DNA from: Streptomyces mutomycini
GTDB taxonomy: Bacteria > Actinomycetota > Actinomycetes > Streptomycetales > Streptomycetaceae
NCBI RefSeq assembly: GCF_001700505.1
Contig: NZ_MAPV01000017.1
Location: 1-32,448, forward strand
Direction of reading: 5' to 3'
DNA: 32,448 nt
Under the pieces are notes generated by a model. That model did not search any database and was not told the origin of the DNA. It worked only from the letters and a program-made list of their open reading frames with translations. Each line of letters starts with the position of its first letter. The stretch's first letter is position 1. Shown here in pieces: positions 16,085 through 24,924 of this stretch. Position numbers and translations under genes: made by a program.

Positions 16085-18223
16085 ATGCAGGACCAGGCCG
16101 CCTCCTCCGCCGCCGCCACGGGCTCCGGCACGGAGTTGCTGGACAGCGCCGTGGCGAACGTCGTGCGCGAGACCGGAGCCTCCGTGGCGATGCTCTACCT
16201 GCTGTCGCCGGACGACCCCGCGCTGCACCTGGCCGTACTGGCGGGGGTGCCCGGCCAGCTGGCGGCCCCCTGGACCCGGGTGCCGCTGTCCGCTCCGATC
16301 CCGGTGGCCGACTCGGTGCGCCTGCGGTGCCTGATCTGGCTCGGCAGCCAGGAGGAGCTCGCGCGCCGTTATCCGCGCCCTGCGCTCGTCCTTCCGTACC
16401 AGTTCGCACTGGGCGCCGCCCCCATCCGCACCGGCACCACGGACCGGGGCGGGCTCGTACTGATGTGGCCCGGGTCGCACCCGCCGCTGCTGGCGCCCGC
16501 CGAGCGTGAGGCCTTCGTCAGGGCCTGCCACGGCATCGGCACGCTGCTGCAGCAGGCCGAGAGCACTGGTCACCCGGTCCTGCCGGGTGCCCTGCCACGG
16601 GTCCTGCCGCCGCCGGAGCCGCCCGTACCCGGCCCGGCCGAGGCCGCGACCGTCGCCGAGTTCGTCCGGCGGCTGCCCGGCGGAAGCTGCTCGCTGGCGA
16701 TCGACGGGAGGATCCTCTTCCTCAACGACGCCGCTGCGGCCCTCCTGGGAGTCCGGGCGGAGGACGTGCTGGACACGCTGCCCTGGGCGTCGCTCCCCTG
16801 GCTGAACAACCCGGCCGTCGAGGACCACTACCGCGCAGCCGTCATCAGCCGCCAGCAGACGTCCTTCACCGTGCTCCGGCCACCGGACCACTGGCTGTCC
16901 TTCCACCTGTTCCCCAGCGACACCGGGATCAGCGTCCGGATCGTGCCGACCTCACGGCCAGGCCCCCGGGACGTCCCGGCACCCGCGCTGCCCACCACCT
17001 CCGCCGTCCCGAGCAGGGCCACCGCTCTCTACCACCTGATGCATCTGGCGGCGACACTCACCGAGGCGGTCAGCACCCAGGACGTGATCGCACTGGCCGG
17101 CGACCAGCTGATGCCCGCCTTCCGGATCCAGACGCTCGTCATGATGACGTCGACCGAGGGCCGGCTGCGGGTGGAGGGCAGCAAGGGCAGCCATCCCGCA
17201 CTCATGGACCGCTTCGACGGTGCTTTCCTGGCCTCCGCCACGCCCGCCGCACACGTGCTCATGACGGGCATCCCGGAGTTCTACCCCACCTTCGCCGAGC
17301 TGGAGCGCGCCTACCCGGCAGCGGACCTCCGTGACGCCGTAGCCGCCTGCGCCTTCCTCCCGCTGATCGTCTCGGGGCACGCGGTCGGCTCCCTGATCCT
17401 CGCCTACGACCGGCCGCACCCCTACGAACCCGAGGAACGCGCCCTGCTGACCTCGATCGCGGGGCTGTTCGCCCAGGCGATGGACCGCGCACGTCTCTAC
17501 GACACCAAGGACAGGCTCGCACGCAGCCTGCAGACCCATCTGCTGCCACAGAGGCTGCCCGCGATCGCGGGCCTGGACGTGGCGGCGCGGTATCTGCCGT
17601 CGACCCGGGGCATGGGCATCGGCGGCGACTTCTACGATCTGATCCGGCTCGACGACACCACGGCCGCCGCCGCCATCGGCGACGTACAGGGCCACAACGA
17701 GAACGCCGCCGCGCTCATGGGACAGGTCCGCACCGCGGTGCACGCGTCCGCCGGCGCGCCGCCCGACGAGGTGCTCGCCCGCACCAACCGGCTGCTCACC
17801 GACCTCGATCCCGGCCTCTTCACCAGTTGCCTCTACATCCATCTCGACCTCGCCGGGCACAGCGCGCGCATAGCCACCGCCGGACATCCCCCACCGCTGC
17901 TGCGGCAGCCGGACGGACAGACCGACGTCCTCGATCTGCCGCCCGGCCTCCTCCTCGGCATCGACCCCACGTCCCGCTACCCGACGGCAGAGGTCCCACT
18001 GCTTCCGGGTGCTGCGCTCGCCCTGTTCACGGACGGGCTCGTGGAAGCGCCGGGCGTGGCCTTCGACGACGCCGTCGCCGAGCTTGCCGCGCACTTCGCC
18101 CTCGCCCTCGACCAGGACATGGAGTCCGTGGCCGACACGCTCGTGCGGTACGCGAGGCGTGCCACCCCGGGCACCGACGACATCGCCCTGCTCCTCCTCA
18201 ACGCCCTGGGCACGGAGGGCTGA
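16085..18223 (+). CDS. GAF-PAS-GAF SpoIIE/RsbU-type PP2C phosphatase
   Basis: A 712-residue soluble signalling protein. Residues ~16-158 form a GAF-like domain, ~190-285 a PAS-like domain (SCSLAIDGRILFLNDAAAALLGV), ~314-470 a second GAF domain (AFRIQTLVMMTS..AYDRPHPYEPEERALLTSIA), and ~475-710 the SpoIIE/PP2C domain (SLQTHLLPQRLP start). The metal-binding acids are present: Asp515 in GGDFYDL, Asp533 in GDVQGH, and Asp698-Asp699 in GTDDIALLLL. Members of this family dephosphorylate anti-sigma factor antagonists (RsbV-like) in response to a bound ligand. No partner kinase or antagonist gene is adjacent, and the ligand is unknown. The usual GHG is GHN (538). ATG 16085 has GGAAGG too close; GTG 16049 is an in-frame alternative. 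Confidence 0.9.
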   Translation: MQDQAASSAAATGSGTELLDSAVANVVRETGASVAMLYLLSPDDPALHLAVLAGVPGQLAAPWTRVPLSAPIPVADSVRLRCLIWLGSQEELARRYPRPALVLPYQFALGAAPIRTGTTDRGGLVLMWPGSHPPLLAPAEREAFVRACHGIGTLLQQAESTGHPVLPGALPRVLPPPEPPVPGPAEAATVAEFVRRLPGGSCSLAIDGRILFLNDAAAALLGVRAEDVLDTLPWASLPWLNNPAVEDHYRAAVISRQQTSFTVLRPPDHWLSFHLFPSDTGISVRIVPTSRPGPRDVPAPALPTTSAVPSRATALYHLMHLAATLTEAVSTQDVIALAGDQLMPAFRIQTLVMMTSTEGRLRVEGSKGSHPALMDRFDGAFLASATPAAHVLMTGIPEFYPTFAELERAYPAADLRDAVAACAFLPLIVSGHAVGSLILAYDRPHPYEPEERALLTSIAGLFAQAMDRARLYDTKDRLARSLQTHLLPQRLPAIAGLDVAARYLPSTRGMGIGGDFYDLIRLDDTTAAAAIGDVQGHNENAAALMGQVRTAVHASAGAPPDEVLARTNRLLTDLDPGLFTSCLYIHLDLAGHSARIATAGHPPPLLRQPDGQTDVLDLPPGLLLGIDPTSRYPTAEVPLLPGAALALFTDGLVEAPGVAFDDAVAELAAHFALALDQDMESVADTLVRYARRATPGTDDIALLLLNALGTEG

Positions 18224-18406
18224 CGGCGTACGGATCCGTGAGTGGCACGGGGCCGGACCCAGCGGCCGCGGAGGCAGCCCGGACCGACGGGCGGCCCTCT
18301 GGAGTACACGCCCTGATGCCCATCCAGTTCCGGCGTTGAGTCATTTATTTGAGCTGTGAAGACGAAATCTTGCGCAGCACCGTGGACTTCTTTACTCGGG
18401 TACTTC

Positions 18407-18456
18407 TAGCCTGTGGGTCGTCCGAAGAGCCCTTCGAGCCGCAAGGACGACCCACA
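18407..18456 (+). promoter_or_regulatory. Leader hairpin covering the ribosome binding site of the GH87-like gene
   Basis: TGTGGGTCGTCC (18412-18423) and GGACGACCCACA (18445-18456) are a perfect 12-bp inverted repeat with a 21-nt loop, ending one base before the GTG start. The likely Shine-Dalgarno AAGGA (18443-18447) is partly inside the right arm. A -10-like TAGCCT (18407-18412) directly precedes it, so the mRNA may begin at the hairpin. Confidence 0.6.
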
Positions 18457-18457
18457 C

Positions 18458-20815
18458 GTGACCCCACCACTCGCTGGACCACGTCTGCTCAGACGCTCCC
18501 TGTCCGCCTCGCTCTCCCTCGCCCTCGCCGCCGCGGGCACGGCCGCCGCGTTCGTACTGGCCGGCGCTCCCCCCGCACAGGCCGCCGCGGTCCCCGCACC
18601 GTCACCCGTCGGGATATCCGGCCGGGGCGCCACCGTCCCGTTCAAGGAACAGGAAGCCGAGTACGCGGCCACCAACGGCTCGCTGATCGGCCCCGACCGC
18701 CTCTACGGCTCCCTGCCGTCCGAGGCCTCGGGCCGGCAGGCCGTCACGCTCGACGCCGCAGGTGAGTACGTCGAGTTCACGCTCACCGCCCCGGCGAACG
18801 CCATGACCTTCCGCTACTCGCTGCCGGACAACGCGGCCGGGACGGGCCGGGACGCCTCTCTCGACCTGCGGGTCGACGGCTCCTCGCTCAAGAGCGTGCC
18901 GGTCACGTCGAAGTACGGCTGGTACTACGGGGGCTATCCCTTCAACAACAACCCGGGCGACACGAACCCGCACCACTTCTACGACGAGACCCGGACCATG
19001 TTCGGGTCCACCCTGGCCGCCGGTACGAAGGTCCGGCTCCAGGTGACCTCCACCGCGGGGTCACCGTCGTTCACCATCGACCTGGCCGACTTCGAACAGG
19101 TCGGCGGCCCTGTCGGCAAGCCGTCCGGAGCACTGGACGTGGTGGGCGACTTCGGCGCGGACCCGACGGGTGCCGCCGACTCCACCGCGAAGATCCAGGC
19201 CGCCGTCGACGCGGGCCGCACCCAGGGCAAGGAGGTGTACATCCCGCAGGGCACCTTCAAGGTCCAGGACCACATCGTCGTCGACAAGGTGACCCTGCGC
19301 GGCGCCGGACCCTGGTACAGCGTGCTGACCGGCCGTCACCCCACGGACCGCGGCAAGGCGGCCGGCGTCTACGGGAAGTACGCGGCGCAGGGCGGCAGCA
19401 GCAACGTCACCCTCAGGGACTTCGCCGTCATCGGCGACATCCGTGAGCGGGAGGACAACGACCAGGTCAACGCCATCGGCGGGGCCATGTCCGACTCGGT
19501 CGTCGACAACGTCTGGATGCAGCACACCAAGTGCGGCGCGTGGATGGACGGCCCGATGGACAACTTCACCATCAGGAACAGCCGCATCCTCGACCAGACC
19601 GCGGACGGTGTGAACTTCCACTACGGCGTCACGAACTCCACCGTGACCAACACCTTCGTCCGCAACACCGGCGACGACGGTCTGGCCATGTGGGCCGAGA
19701 ACGTCCCGAACGTGAAGAACAGGTTCACCTTCAACACGGTGGTCCTGCCGATCCTCGCCAACAACATCGTCACGTACGGCGGCAAGGACATCACGATCTC
19801 CGACAACGTCATGTCGGACACCGTCACCAACGGTGGCGGTCTGCACATCGCGAACCGGTATCCGGGCGTCAACTCGGGCCGGGGGACGGCCGTTTCAGGC
19901 ACCCACACCGCAGCGCGCAACACCCTCATCCGCACCGGCAACAACGACTTCAACTGGCGCTTCGGCGTCGGGGCGATCTGGTTCAGCGGACTCAACGAAC
20001 CGATCAGCAACGCCACCGTCAACATCACCGACAGCGAGATCCTGGACAGCTCCTACGCCGCGATCCACCTGATCGAGGGAGCGAGCAACGGGCTGCACTT
20101 CGACAACATCAAGATCGACGGGGCCGGTACGTACGCCCTGCAGATCCAGGCTCCGGGCACGGCCTCCTTCAACAAGGTCGTCGCCACGCACATCGCCCAG
20201 TCCAACCCGATCCACAACTGTGTCGGCAGCGGCTTCCAGATCACCCAGGGCACCGGCAACTCGGGCTGGTACGCGAACCCGCCCGCCTGCACGGGTGTCT
20301 GGCCGGACCCGGTGTGGACCAACGGCGGGATTCCCGGGGGCGGCGGCCCCACGGACCCGACCGATCCCACGGACCCGACCGACCCGCCCGAGGAGACGGG
20401 CAACCTCGCTCAGGGACGCCCCGTCACCGAGACCGGCCACGCCGACGTCTACGGTGCCGCCAACGCGGTGGACGGCGACGCCGGCAGCTACTGGGAGAGC
20501 CGCAACAACGCCTTCCCGCAGTCCGTCACCGTGGACCTCGGTGCCGCGAAGGCGCTCAAGCGCCTGGTGCTGAAGCTGCCTCCGGCCGCGGCCTGGGCGA
20601 CTCGTACGCAGACCATCGGGGTGTCGGGCAGCACCGACAACTCCGCCTACAGCTCGCTGAAGGCGCCGGCGGGCTACACCTTCGACCCGTCGGGCGGCAA
20701 CACCGCGACGGTGGCACTCACCGGGACTCCGGTCCGGTATCTGCGGCTGACGTTCACCGCGAACACCGGCTGGCCGGCGGGTCAGCTGTCCGAAGTGGAG
20801 GCCTACACCCACTGA
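18458..20815 (+). CDS. Secreted GH87-like alpha-glucanase with discoidin domain
   Basis: A 785-residue exported enzyme starting at GTG 18458. The signal peptide has LLRR followed by a hydrophobic Ala/Leu stretch and an AQAAA cleavage region near residue 43. Residues ~45-215 look like a CBM6/35-type beta-sandwich (AGEYVEFTLTAPANAMTFRY). Residues ~225-620 form a right-handed beta-helix beginning GDFGADPTGAADSTAKIQAA, with NTGDDGLAMWAEN as the likely acidic catalytic region; this matches GH87 mycodextranase/alpha-1,3-glucanase proteins, and a pectate-lyase-like activity is the alternative. A Gly/Asp-Pro-Thr linker (~625-648) leads to an F5/8-type C domain (~649-785; NLAQGRPVTETG, AVDGDAGSYWES). 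It should degrade an external alpha-glucan such as fungal wall or dental-type polymer. A strong terminator follows. Confidence 0.82.
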   Translation: MTPPLAGPRLLRRSLSASLSLALAAAGTAAAFVLAGAPPAQAAAVPAPSPVGISGRGATVPFKEQEAEYAATNGSLIGPDRLYGSLPSEASGRQAVTLDAAGEYVEFTLTAPANAMTFRYSLPDNAAGTGRDASLDLRVDGSSLKSVPVTSKYGWYYGGYPFNNNPGDTNPHHFYDETRTMFGSTLAAGTKVRLQVTSTAGSPSFTIDLADFEQVGGPVGKPSGALDVVGDFGADPTGAADSTAKIQAAVDAGRTQGKEVYIPQGTFKVQDHIVVDKVTLRGAGPWYSVLTGRHPTDRGKAAGVYGKYAAQGGSSNVTLRDFAVIGDIREREDNDQVNAIGGAMSDSVVDNVWMQHTKCGAWMDGPMDNFTIRNSRILDQTADGVNFHYGVTNSTVTNTFVRNTGDDGLAMWAENVPNVKNRFTFNTVVLPILANNIVTYGGKDITISDNVMSDTVTNGGGLHIANRYPGVNSGRGTAVSGTHTAARNTLIRTGNNDFNWRFGVGAIWFSGLNEPISNATVNITDSEILDSSYAAIHLIEGASNGLHFDNIKIDGAGTYALQIQAPGTASFNKVVATHIAQSNPIHNCVGSGFQITQGTGNSGWYANPPACTGVWPDPVWTNGGIPGGGGPTDPTDPTDPTDPPEETGNLAQGRPVTETGHADVYGAANAVDGDAGSYWESRNNAFPQSVTVDLGAAKALKRLVLKLPPAAAWATRTQTIGVSGSTDNSAYSSLKAPAGYTFDPSGGNTATVALTGTPVRYLRLTFTANTGWPAGQLSEVEAYTH

Positions 20816-20840
20816 CCGCACCACCCGCTGACCGCACACG

Positions 20841-20871
20841 GACGGGCCCGGCCTCGGCGGCCGGGCCCGTC
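20841..20871. terminator. Bidirectional terminator between GH87-like gene and liv operon
   Basis: GACGGGCCCGGCC (20841-20853) pairs perfectly with GGCCGGGCCCGTC (20859-20871), loop TCGGC. It lies between two convergent genes and can serve both. Confidence 0.85.
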
Positions 20872-20893
20872 GCTGTTGCGGGGTGGAGGCAGG

Positions 20894-22147
20894 TCAGGGC
20901 TTGATCGCGAAGGACTCGGCGGCCGGGGCCACCTCGGCCGGGCGGACCACCTCGAGGCCACCGGGGGCCTTGGCGTCCGGCTTCATGACGATGGTCTGCC
21001 GGGTGGAGGGCGCCGACGGGTCGGTGAAGTCGTGGGAGATCCCGAAGTCGCCGCCGAAGTCCTTGATGGTGAGCAGGGCCTTGTCGACCCCCTCGCGGGT
21101 CAGGTCCTTGGACTCGCAGGCCGCCTTCAGCGCCTCGCCGAAGACGGATGCCGCGTTGTATCCGGCGACGACCCCGTTGTCGAGGCCGTCCTTCGGGTAC
21201 TTGGCCGCGTAGGCCTTCGCGAGCTTCGCCGGTCCCTCCGCCGCGTCACCGATGGGCAGGGTGGAGGCACCGATGTAGTAGTCCTTCTGCAGGGCCTTGC
21301 CCGCCTGGGTGGCCAGGAGCTGCGGGGCGTAGGCCGAGTTGTTGCCGACGACCGGGACGTCGAAGCCCGTGGCGGCGGCGACACCGACGAGGGAGGCCGC
21401 CTGGCGCGGCCCCGCGCTGACGACGACCGCCTTCACGCCGGCCTGCTTGAGCGCGGAGACCTGGGCGGTCATGTCGTTGTCGGTCGGCTTGATCTTCTGT
21501 TCGACGACGGTGAGGCCCGCTTCCTTCGCCGCGTGCTTCGAGCCGGCCAGCGCGTTCTCGCCGTAGTCGCCCTCGAAGTAGACATGACCGATCCTGTCGC
21601 CCTTGGCGATGCGCTTCTCGGCGAGCAGGAAGTCGATCAGGTTGATCGTCTCGACGTCGTACGTGGCCCCGATGACGCGGACGTACTTGGACCCGACCAG
21701 GCTCGCCGACCAGGCCTGGGGCAGGACGATCCCCTTGTCCTGGCCGTCGATCCGCGACTCGACGGCGGCGACGAACGGGGAGCCGATGAACTGGGTGAAG
21801 CCGAGCACGTCGGGTTCGAGCTCGGTGTAGGCGCCGATGGCCTTCTGCGGGTCGTATCCGTGGTCACGGACGGTGAGTTCGATCTGCCGGTCGCAGATGC
21901 CGCCCGCCTTGTTGGTCTCCTCCACCCAGAGCTGCTGGGCCTGTGTCACGCTCTTGCCCAGCGAGGCGTACACGCCGGTCATGTCGGTCAGGGCACCGAG
22001 GGTGATCTTCGACTCGGTGACGCCCTCACCGGTCTTGACGCCGCTCTTGTCCGCGGCGCCGTCGTCCGACGTCTTCGCCTTCTCGCTGCATCCCGCGAGG
22101 GTGAGGGTGAGAGCCGCTACGACGGCTCCGACAACACGTAGCTTCAT
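20894..22147 (-). CDS. livK: Branched-chain-amino-acid-type ABC transporter substrate-binding lipoprotein
   Basis: A 417-residue lipoprotein. The signal peptide ends in the lipobox LAGC with Cys20 as the lipidated residue. The mature part is a type I periplasmic-binding (Leu/Ile/Val-binding) fold: KITLGALTDMTGVYASLGKSVTQAQQLWVEETNKAGG is the standard opening, then DHGYDPQKAIGAYTEL, QAWSASLV and GYNAASVFGEAL. It captures the solute outside the membrane and delivers it to the permease pair coded upstream. The substrate could be a branched-chain amino acid, but the same family also binds amides, urea and aromatic compounds. It is the promoter-distal gene of the operon, overlapping the LivM stop by four bases, an unusual place for the subunit needed in excess. 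Confidence 0.93.
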   Translation of the reverse strand: MKLRVVGAVVAALTLTLAGCSEKAKTSDDGAADKSGVKTGEGVTESKITLGALTDMTGVYASLGKSVTQAQQLWVEETNKAGGICDRQIELTVRDHGYDPQKAIGAYTELEPDVLGFTQFIGSPFVAAVESRIDGQDKGIVLPQAWSASLVGSKYVRVIGATYDVETINLIDFLLAEKRIAKGDRIGHVYFEGDYGENALAGSKHAAKEAGLTVVEQKIKPTDNDMTAQVSALKQAGVKAVVVSAGPRQAASLVGVAAATGFDVPVVGNNSAYAPQLLATQAGKALQKDYYIGASTLPIGDAAEGPAKLAKAYAAKYPKDGLDNGVVAGYNAASVFGEALKAACESKDLTREGVDKALLTIKDFGGDFGISHDFTDPSAPSTRQTIVMKPDAKAPGGLEVVRPAEVAPAAESFAIKP

Positions 22148-23268
22148 TTCTTCTTCTCCCCTGGAGTCTTCAGACGCGCAATGCCGCCGGGCAGGAACAG
22201 GACGACCGCGACGACCGCGGCGCCGTACAGATAGCGGGACGCCTCGCCCGGTGCGATGCCGCCCGTACCGGGGGCGGACACGAGGGGGAGGGAGTCGCTG
22301 TAGTGGGTGAGCACCTGCGGGAGCAGTGACACGAACGCGGCGCCGATGACGGCTCCCGCGACGCTGCCCAGTCCGCCGATGACGATCATGGCGAGGTATT
22401 CGAGGGACAGGATCATGCCGAAGTACTCGGGCACGGTCCGCTGGAAGACCAGCGCGAGCAGGACGCCCGCGAGGCCCGCGTACATCGAGGACAGGACGAA
22501 GACACCGGCCCGGTACCTGGCCACCGGCACCCCCATGACGCCGGCGGCGATCCGGTGGTCCCGGATGGCGTTGAGCGCCCGGCCGGGCCTGCCCCGGAGC
22601 ACCCCGCGGGCGAAGAGCCCGCCGGCCAGGAGGGCCGCCAGCCCCAGGTACCAGAGCTTCTCGGACGACTGGAAGGGCACGGCGGCCACGACCACTTCGG
22701 CGTCGTCGAAGGTGAACCCGAAGAGTGAGAGGGGCGGGACGGGGCGGCCGTTGAAGCCACCGGTGAGCGAGCCCGCGTTGAACAGCACGTGCTGGCCGAT
22801 GAAGATCAGCGCGAGCGTGGCGATACCGAGGTAGGCACCGCTCAGCCGCCCCGCGATGGGGCTGAAGAGCCCGCCCGCTGCTCCCGCCAGGAGCACGGCC
22901 AGGACCGCCGCGAGCCAGGTGGGCAGGCCGAGACCGGTGATGACGTGCCCGTTCTCCGCGCTGCTCTCGCCCCCCAGGATGCAGTAGCCGTACGCGCCCA
23001 CCGCGAGGAAGAAGGCGTGCCCCATGGAGAGCTGGCCGGTGGAACCGGTGAGCAGGTTGAGCCCGATGGCCCCGATCGCGGCGGCCATCGCGAACAGCCC
23101 GGCCTGGAGCCAGAACCGGTCCAGGTAGAACGGGAGGAGGAGAAGCAGGACCGAGCCGGCGAACCAGAGGTACGGGGCGGGCCTGCGCAGCCTGGCGGTG
23201 AACGACGCCCCGGTGGCGGTGGTCGCGGCGGGGGACGGCGCGACGGCGTCCTGGGTGGCCTCAGACAC
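22144..23268 (-). CDS. livM: ABC transporter permease, LivM type
   Basis: A 374-residue integral membrane protein with about ten hydrophobic segments. The LivM signatures are clear: AIGAIGLNLLTGSTGQLSMGHAF, AYLGIATLALIFIG, and near the end LSLEYLAMIVIGGLGSVAGAVIGAA (the coupling-helix region that contacts the ATPase). The N-terminal ~30 residues are soluble and Ala/Thr-rich. It forms the heterodimeric channel with LivH. ATG 23268 lies inside the end of livH (8-nt overlap), and its stop overlaps the lipoprotein start (22144-22147), so it is translated within the operon. Confidence 0.93.
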   Translation of the reverse strand: MSEATQDAVAPSPAATTATGASFTARLRRPAPYLWFAGSVLLLLLPFYLDRFWLQAGLFAMAAAIGAIGLNLLTGSTGQLSMGHAFFLAVGAYGYCILGGESSAENGHVITGLGLPTWLAAVLAVLLAGAAGGLFSPIAGRLSGAYLGIATLALIFIGQHVLFNAGSLTGGFNGRPVPPLSLFGFTFDDAEVVVAAVPFQSSEKLWYLGLAALLAGGLFARGVLRGRPGRALNAIRDHRIAAGVMGVPVARYRAGVFVLSSMYAGLAGVLLALVFQRTVPEYFGMILSLEYLAMIVIGGLGSVAGAVIGAAFVSLLPQVLTHYSDSLPLVSAPGTGGIAPGEASRYLYGAAVVAVVLFLPGGIARLKTPGEKKK

Positions 23269-24151
23269 GGGACAGCTCCTTCGTACCGAAGAGTCCCGCC
23301 GGCCGGACGAGCAGGACGACCACCATCACCAGATACGGCGCCAGATCACCGATGCCGCGTCCGAGGAAGGAGAGGTCGCTCTGGTAGCCGGTGGCGAGCG
23401 ACTCGGTGACCCCGACGACGAGCCCCCCGACGAGGGCGCCTGTCGTCGAGTCGAGGCCGCCGAGGATCGCGGCGGGGAACGCCTTGAGCGCGGCGAGCGA
23501 TGTGGCGCGTTCCAGGCCGGGGGTCGGGAACACGGTCAGGAAGAGAGCGGCGACGGCGGCGAGTGCTCCGGCGACCGCCCAGGCGGACAGCGAGACCCGG
23601 CCCAGCCGGATGCCCATCAGAGCGGCGGTCTGCGGGTTCTCGGCCGCGGCCCGCATGGAGACACCCCACGAGGTGAAGCGGAAGGCGAGCAGGAACACCG
23701 TGATGAGCAGCCCCGCGACGAGGAACGCCGCGATGCGGGTCTCGGCGAGGGTGACGCCCCCGACGGTGACGACGTCGTCGCCCCACGGGTCGCCGAGCGA
23801 CATGACGTCCGTCCCCATACGCCGGACGAGTTCGGTGGTGAGGAGGATGTCGACACCGATGGTGACGATGGCCAGGACGCTCTGGTCACTCCCCCGGTAG
23901 CGGCGCATCACGAAGAACTCGACCGCCGAACCGACGACCGCCGCGCCCGCGATCCCGACGCCGAGCGCCGGCCAGAAGCCGATGTCGTCGTGGAGTACGG
24001 CGGTGACGTAACCGCCGGCCAGGAGCAGCGAGGCGTGCGCGAAGTTGACGACCTCGGTCGCCTTGAAGATGACGACGAAGCCCAGGGCGATCAGTGCGTA
24101 GACCGAGCCTATGGACAGGCCGCCGAGGAGGAGTTCGATGAAGGTGGTCAT
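23261..24151 (-). CDS. livH: ABC transporter permease, LivH type
   Basis: A 296-residue integral membrane protein starting at ATG 24151. Family hallmarks: LLLGGLSIGSVYALIALGFVVIFKATEVVNFAHA at the N-terminus, RYRGSDQSVLAIVTIGVDILL, MRAAAENPQTAALMGIRLGRV (coupling region), and AFPAAILGGLDSTTGALVGGLVVG. About eight transmembrane segments. It pairs with LivM. The start overlaps the LivG stop by four bases (24148-24151), which argues against the longer in-frame start further upstream at 24415. Confidence 0.93.
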   Translation of the reverse strand: MTTFIELLLGGLSIGSVYALIALGFVVIFKATEVVNFAHASLLLAGGYVTAVLHDDIGFWPALGVGIAGAAVVGSAVEFFVMRRYRGSDQSVLAIVTIGVDILLTTELVRRMGTDVMSLGDPWGDDVVTVGGVTLAETRIAAFLVAGLLITVFLLAFRFTSWGVSMRAAAENPQTAALMGIRLGRVSLSAWAVAGALAAVAALFLTVFPTPGLERATSLAALKAFPAAILGGLDSTTGALVGGLVVGVTESLATGYQSDLSFLGRGIGDLAPYLVMVVVLLVRPAGLFGTKELSRV

Positions 24152-24924
24152 TCCTGTGCCCCCAGGTAGGCCTGCACGACGGCCGGGTCGTTCTGCACCT
24201 CGGAGGGCGTACCACCGGCGATCCTGCGTCCGAAGTCGAGTACGGTCACGGCGTCCGCGAGCCGCATCACCACCCCCATGTCGTGTTCGACCATGACGAT
24301 CGAGATGCCGAGGCTGTCGCGCACACCGGCGACGACGGCCGCGGTGCGGCGGCGCTCGTCGGCTGTCATGCCGGCGATGGGCTCGTCCAGGAGCAGGATC
24401 TCGGGCTCCATGCACAGGGCGCGGCCGAGTTCGACGAGCTTCTGCTTGCCGTACGGGAGGGCGCCGGCGGGGAAGTCGAGTTCCTTGTCCAGGCCGATGA
24501 ACTCGGCGATCTCACGCACCCGTTCGAGATGGCCGCGGGCTTCACGGGTGGCGGAGGGAAGTCTCAGCCCTGAGGCCACGAACCCGGCGCGGGTGAGCCG
24601 GTGCCGGCCGAGCAGGAGGCTTTCGGCGACGGTGGCGTGCGGCGGCAGGGCCAGGTTCTGGAAGGTGCGGGCGATGCCGAGGCCGGCGATCCTGTGCGGG
24701 GCGAGCCCGGTGAGTTCGGTGTCGCCGAGGTGGACGCTGCCCGAGGTGGCGCGGTAGACGCCGGAGAGCACGTTGAAGGTGGTGGACTTGCCCGCGCCGT
24801 TGGGTCCGATGACGGCGTGCACGCTGCCCGGCTCGACGGTGAAGGACACCGCGTCGAGGGCGGTGAGCCCTGCGAAGCGCACGGTCACGTCGCGTACGGC
24901 GAGGGGGGCCGGGGCTGCCGTCAC
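24148..24924 (-). CDS. livG: ABC transporter ATP-binding protein, LivG type
   Basis: A 258-residue cytosolic ATPase beginning at GTG 24924, four bases inside the end of livF. It has Walker A GPNGAGKSTT, Q-loop region ARTFQNLALPPHATVAESLLLG, a signature motif in the variant form LPYGKQKLVELGRAL, Walker B EILLLDEPIAGM and switch His in VMVEHDMGVVM. The long helical insert before the signature and the extended C-terminus (PSEVQNDPAVVQAYLG) are typical of LivG/BraF rather than LivF. It energises solute uptake with LivF. A much longer open frame extends upstream through livF in another frame; the overlap shows where the gene begins. Confidence 0.93.
   Translation of the reverse strand: MTAAPAPLAVRDVTVRFAGLTALDAVSFTVEPGSVHAVIGPNGAGKSTTFNVLSGVYRATSGSVHLGDTELTGLAPHRIAGLGIARTFQNLALPPHATVAESLLLGRHRLTRAGFVASGLRLPSATREARGHLERVREIAEFIGLDKELDFPAGALPYGKQKLVELGRALCMEPEILLLDEPIAGMTADERRRTAAVVAGVRDSLGISIVMVEHDMGVVMRLADAVTVLDFGRRIAGGTPSEVQNDPAVVQAYLGAQE

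Noticed and set aside
20334..20400. Short tandem repeat as a possible CRISPR or satellite
   Set aside because: It codes the Asp-Pro-Thr linker of the secreted enzyme; no array of spacers is seen anywhere in the window.
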